Positions 6,201-6,435 of a stretch of DNA of 6,435 bases are shown piece after piece (position 1 is the first letter of the stretch; every line of letters starts with the position of its first letter). The notes under the pieces are model-generated. The model did not search any database. It saw nothing but the letters and a program-made list of their open reading frames with translations, and was not told the DNA's origin. The stretch covers positions 1 through 6,435 of the forward strand of contig DATKEH010000432.1 in assembly GCA_035546355.1 (NCBI GenBank), read 5' to 3'. This stretch comes from DATKEH01 sp035546355. GTDB taxonomy: Bacteria > Acidobacteriota > Thermoanaerobaculia > Multivoradales > JAIOJS01. Both the position numbers and the translations under genes were made by a program.

Positions 6201-6428
6201 CCCGGCATAGAGGCCGAGCGGCGAGGCGCTGCGGTCGCCCCGGCGCCCGAGCAGGGCGCTGCCCACCCCCAGCCCACCCATGAAGATCGCCAGCACCGCC
6301 GCCGAGGCCGCCGTCGAGGCGCCGAACACCAGCCGCAGGTCGCGCAGCCACACCACCTGGTAGGCCAGGGCGCAGAACCCCGACACGAACAGCAGCGGCG
6401 GCACGCGCCGGGCCAGGCGGTCGGTCAT
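3285..6428 (-). CDS. Fused membrane (MFS-like)/spermidine synthase-like protein
   Basis: The product is a 1047-residue member of the 'fused MFS/spermidine synthase' group. Residues 9-203 and 240-460 are two homologous membrane halves (about 12-14 helices in all), joined by an Ala/Pro-rich linker (205-238). Residues 465-550 resemble the N-terminal beta domain of spermidine synthase (VNGKTDGHARMDAPTQ, 519-534). Residues 551-700 are a Rossmann methyltransferase-like fold: VIGLGTGSSAGWL (553-565, nucleoside-binding Gly loop), VELEP (577-581, ribose acid), GDGRERL (608-614) and IIFSEPSNPYRAG (623-635). In true spermidine synthases the last motif carries catalytic Asp (DSxDP); here it is SEPSNP, so aminopropyl transfer is doubtful. 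Residues from about 810 are an Ala-rich, probably TPR-like helical tail. The real substrate is unknown. The ATG at 6428 precedes the first helix by 8 residues, but only 7 bases lie upstream, so a start beyond the window cannot be excluded. Confidence 0.88.
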   Translation of the reverse strand: MTDRLARRVPPLLFVSGFCALAYQVVWLRDLRLVFGASTAASAAVLAIFMGGLGVGSALLGRRGDRSASPLGLYAGLEAGIAVAAALSPLALAAVARLYLGLGGSARLGEAGGTLARLALAALVLGLPTVLMGGTLPAAVRAATPADDRGRRWAGLLYAANALGAVAGATATTFLLLEHLGQRRTLWLAACLNALVAVAARAIARSHAATAAPAEAAASIAPAATAAGPAAPRGRVLSAAARVGFVFFLMELVWYRILAPILGGSTYTFGIILAVALLGIGAGGLLYARGGRRRPTPQRFAATCALEAVALALPFALGFRVALLAQMLRGLAALGFAGLAAGWALIAALVVLPAALVAGYQFPLLVALAGAGRERVGRDVGLTYAANTAGAIAGALAGGFGLLPLLGAPGAWRLAVVVLVLLALVTLGVARRGRGGEPGRRWAPAAAGLAVVSLLLLLAPGPDAYWRHGEIGAGRGELAATPNALREQRSLHQRSVVWQVDGRESSIALKGGNGYSFSVNGKTDGHARMDAPTQVMSTLVGAALHPAPRRGLVIGLGTGSSAGWLAEVAGMESVEVVELEPAVLRVAAACTPVNRDVLRHPRVTVVLGDGRERLLAGEGRYDIIFSEPSNPYRAGIASLFTRELYAAAAERLAPGGLFLQWLQAYEIDAAAVATVYATLGGVFPHVETWAVHAGDLLLVAAAAPLEHDLGRLRRRLAGEPFASALEYTWGVGGVEGFYAGYVGGPALTAALAAAAPAQNTDDRTVIEYGVARSLGRAGGFAVEELRRAAVGLGAHRPPLSGTLDWRRVDLLIGAREMAFRGGVPVPHGEGATRTLALARQASLEGELAAAAQLWRQLPAVPPAVVDRIAVAEALAAVGDEAVPELAAALRPRHAVEADAALARWHLARGELASAARSLGDALRGYRHDPWPWPPLMQRALALVQEVARRDPALAASLYDALAEPFAVRMFDDLRLATRALLSLSPPLAERCAEAFAPLERSVPWVEPVLRGRRDCYRRGGSPLAGRAQRDLARFLAAQPVALDELVR

Positions 6429-6435
6429 CGCCAGG

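Noticed and set aside
3151..6351. Minus-strand open frame of 1066 codons overlapping the large synthase-like gene in another frame
   Set aside because: The translation is Arg/Gly/Ala/Pro-rich low-complexity sequence without domains, whereas the 1047-residue frame has clear membrane repeats and a Rossmann domain.
3285..6428. Simple annotation as spermidine synthase (speE)
   Set aside because: The domain is fused to a large membrane region and lacks the usual DSxDP catalytic motif, so the speE name would mislead.
3285..6428. The synthase-like gene as first gene of the pilin operon
   Set aside because: A gap of about 390 bases with a hairpin and a well-placed sigma-54 promoter separates it from fimT, and no functional link is known. 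Read-through cannot be excluded.

Overview
The window is GC-rich (roughly 70% by eye) bacterial chromosomal DNA, and all five recognisable genes lie on the minus strand. Transcription therefore runs from the right end (6435) towards the left end (1). The base composition, GTG starts, tight translational coupling and gene families would fit a Gram-negative bacterium with type IVa pili, such as an Acidobacteriota (Thermoanaerobaculia-like) or Myxococcota/deltaproteobacterial lineage. That placement is inference; nothing in the sequence fixes the taxon.

Right part (3285-6428): one large gene encodes a 1047-residue membrane protein of the 'fused MFS/spermidine synthase' type. It has two homologous membrane halves, then a Rossmann-fold domain related to spermidine synthase in which the usual catalytic acidic residues are altered, then an Ala-rich, probably helical C-terminal extension. 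Its substrate is unknown.

Middle (2895-3284): about 390 bases without a gene that look like a control region for the genes to the left. On the minus strand, in order of transcription, they hold a GC-rich hairpin after the stop codon of the large gene, a candidate activator site, a near-consensus sigma-54 promoter (GG and GC elements 10 bases apart), a perfect CRP-type palindrome (TGTGA-N6-TCACA) and a 7-bp hairpin in the predicted leader.

Left part (1-2894): a compact operon of four minor type IV pilins in the order GspH/FimT - PilV - PilW - PilX. Each has a type III (prepilin peptidase) signal. Neighbouring genes overlap by 10, 1 and 1 bases with good ribosome binding sites inside the preceding gene. 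PilX runs off the left edge; a PilY1 adhesin and a further minor pilin (PilE) would be expected beyond it. Together these proteins would form the priming/tip complex of a type IVa pilus, as GspH-GspI-GspJ-GspK do in type II secretion.

The most interesting signals are the sigma-54 promoter paired with a CRP-type operator, EF-hand-like calcium loops in both FimT and PilW, and a C-x5-C-x2-C cluster in PilX. I see no CRISPR array, mobile element, tRNA or rRNA, and no convincing case for a wholly new system.
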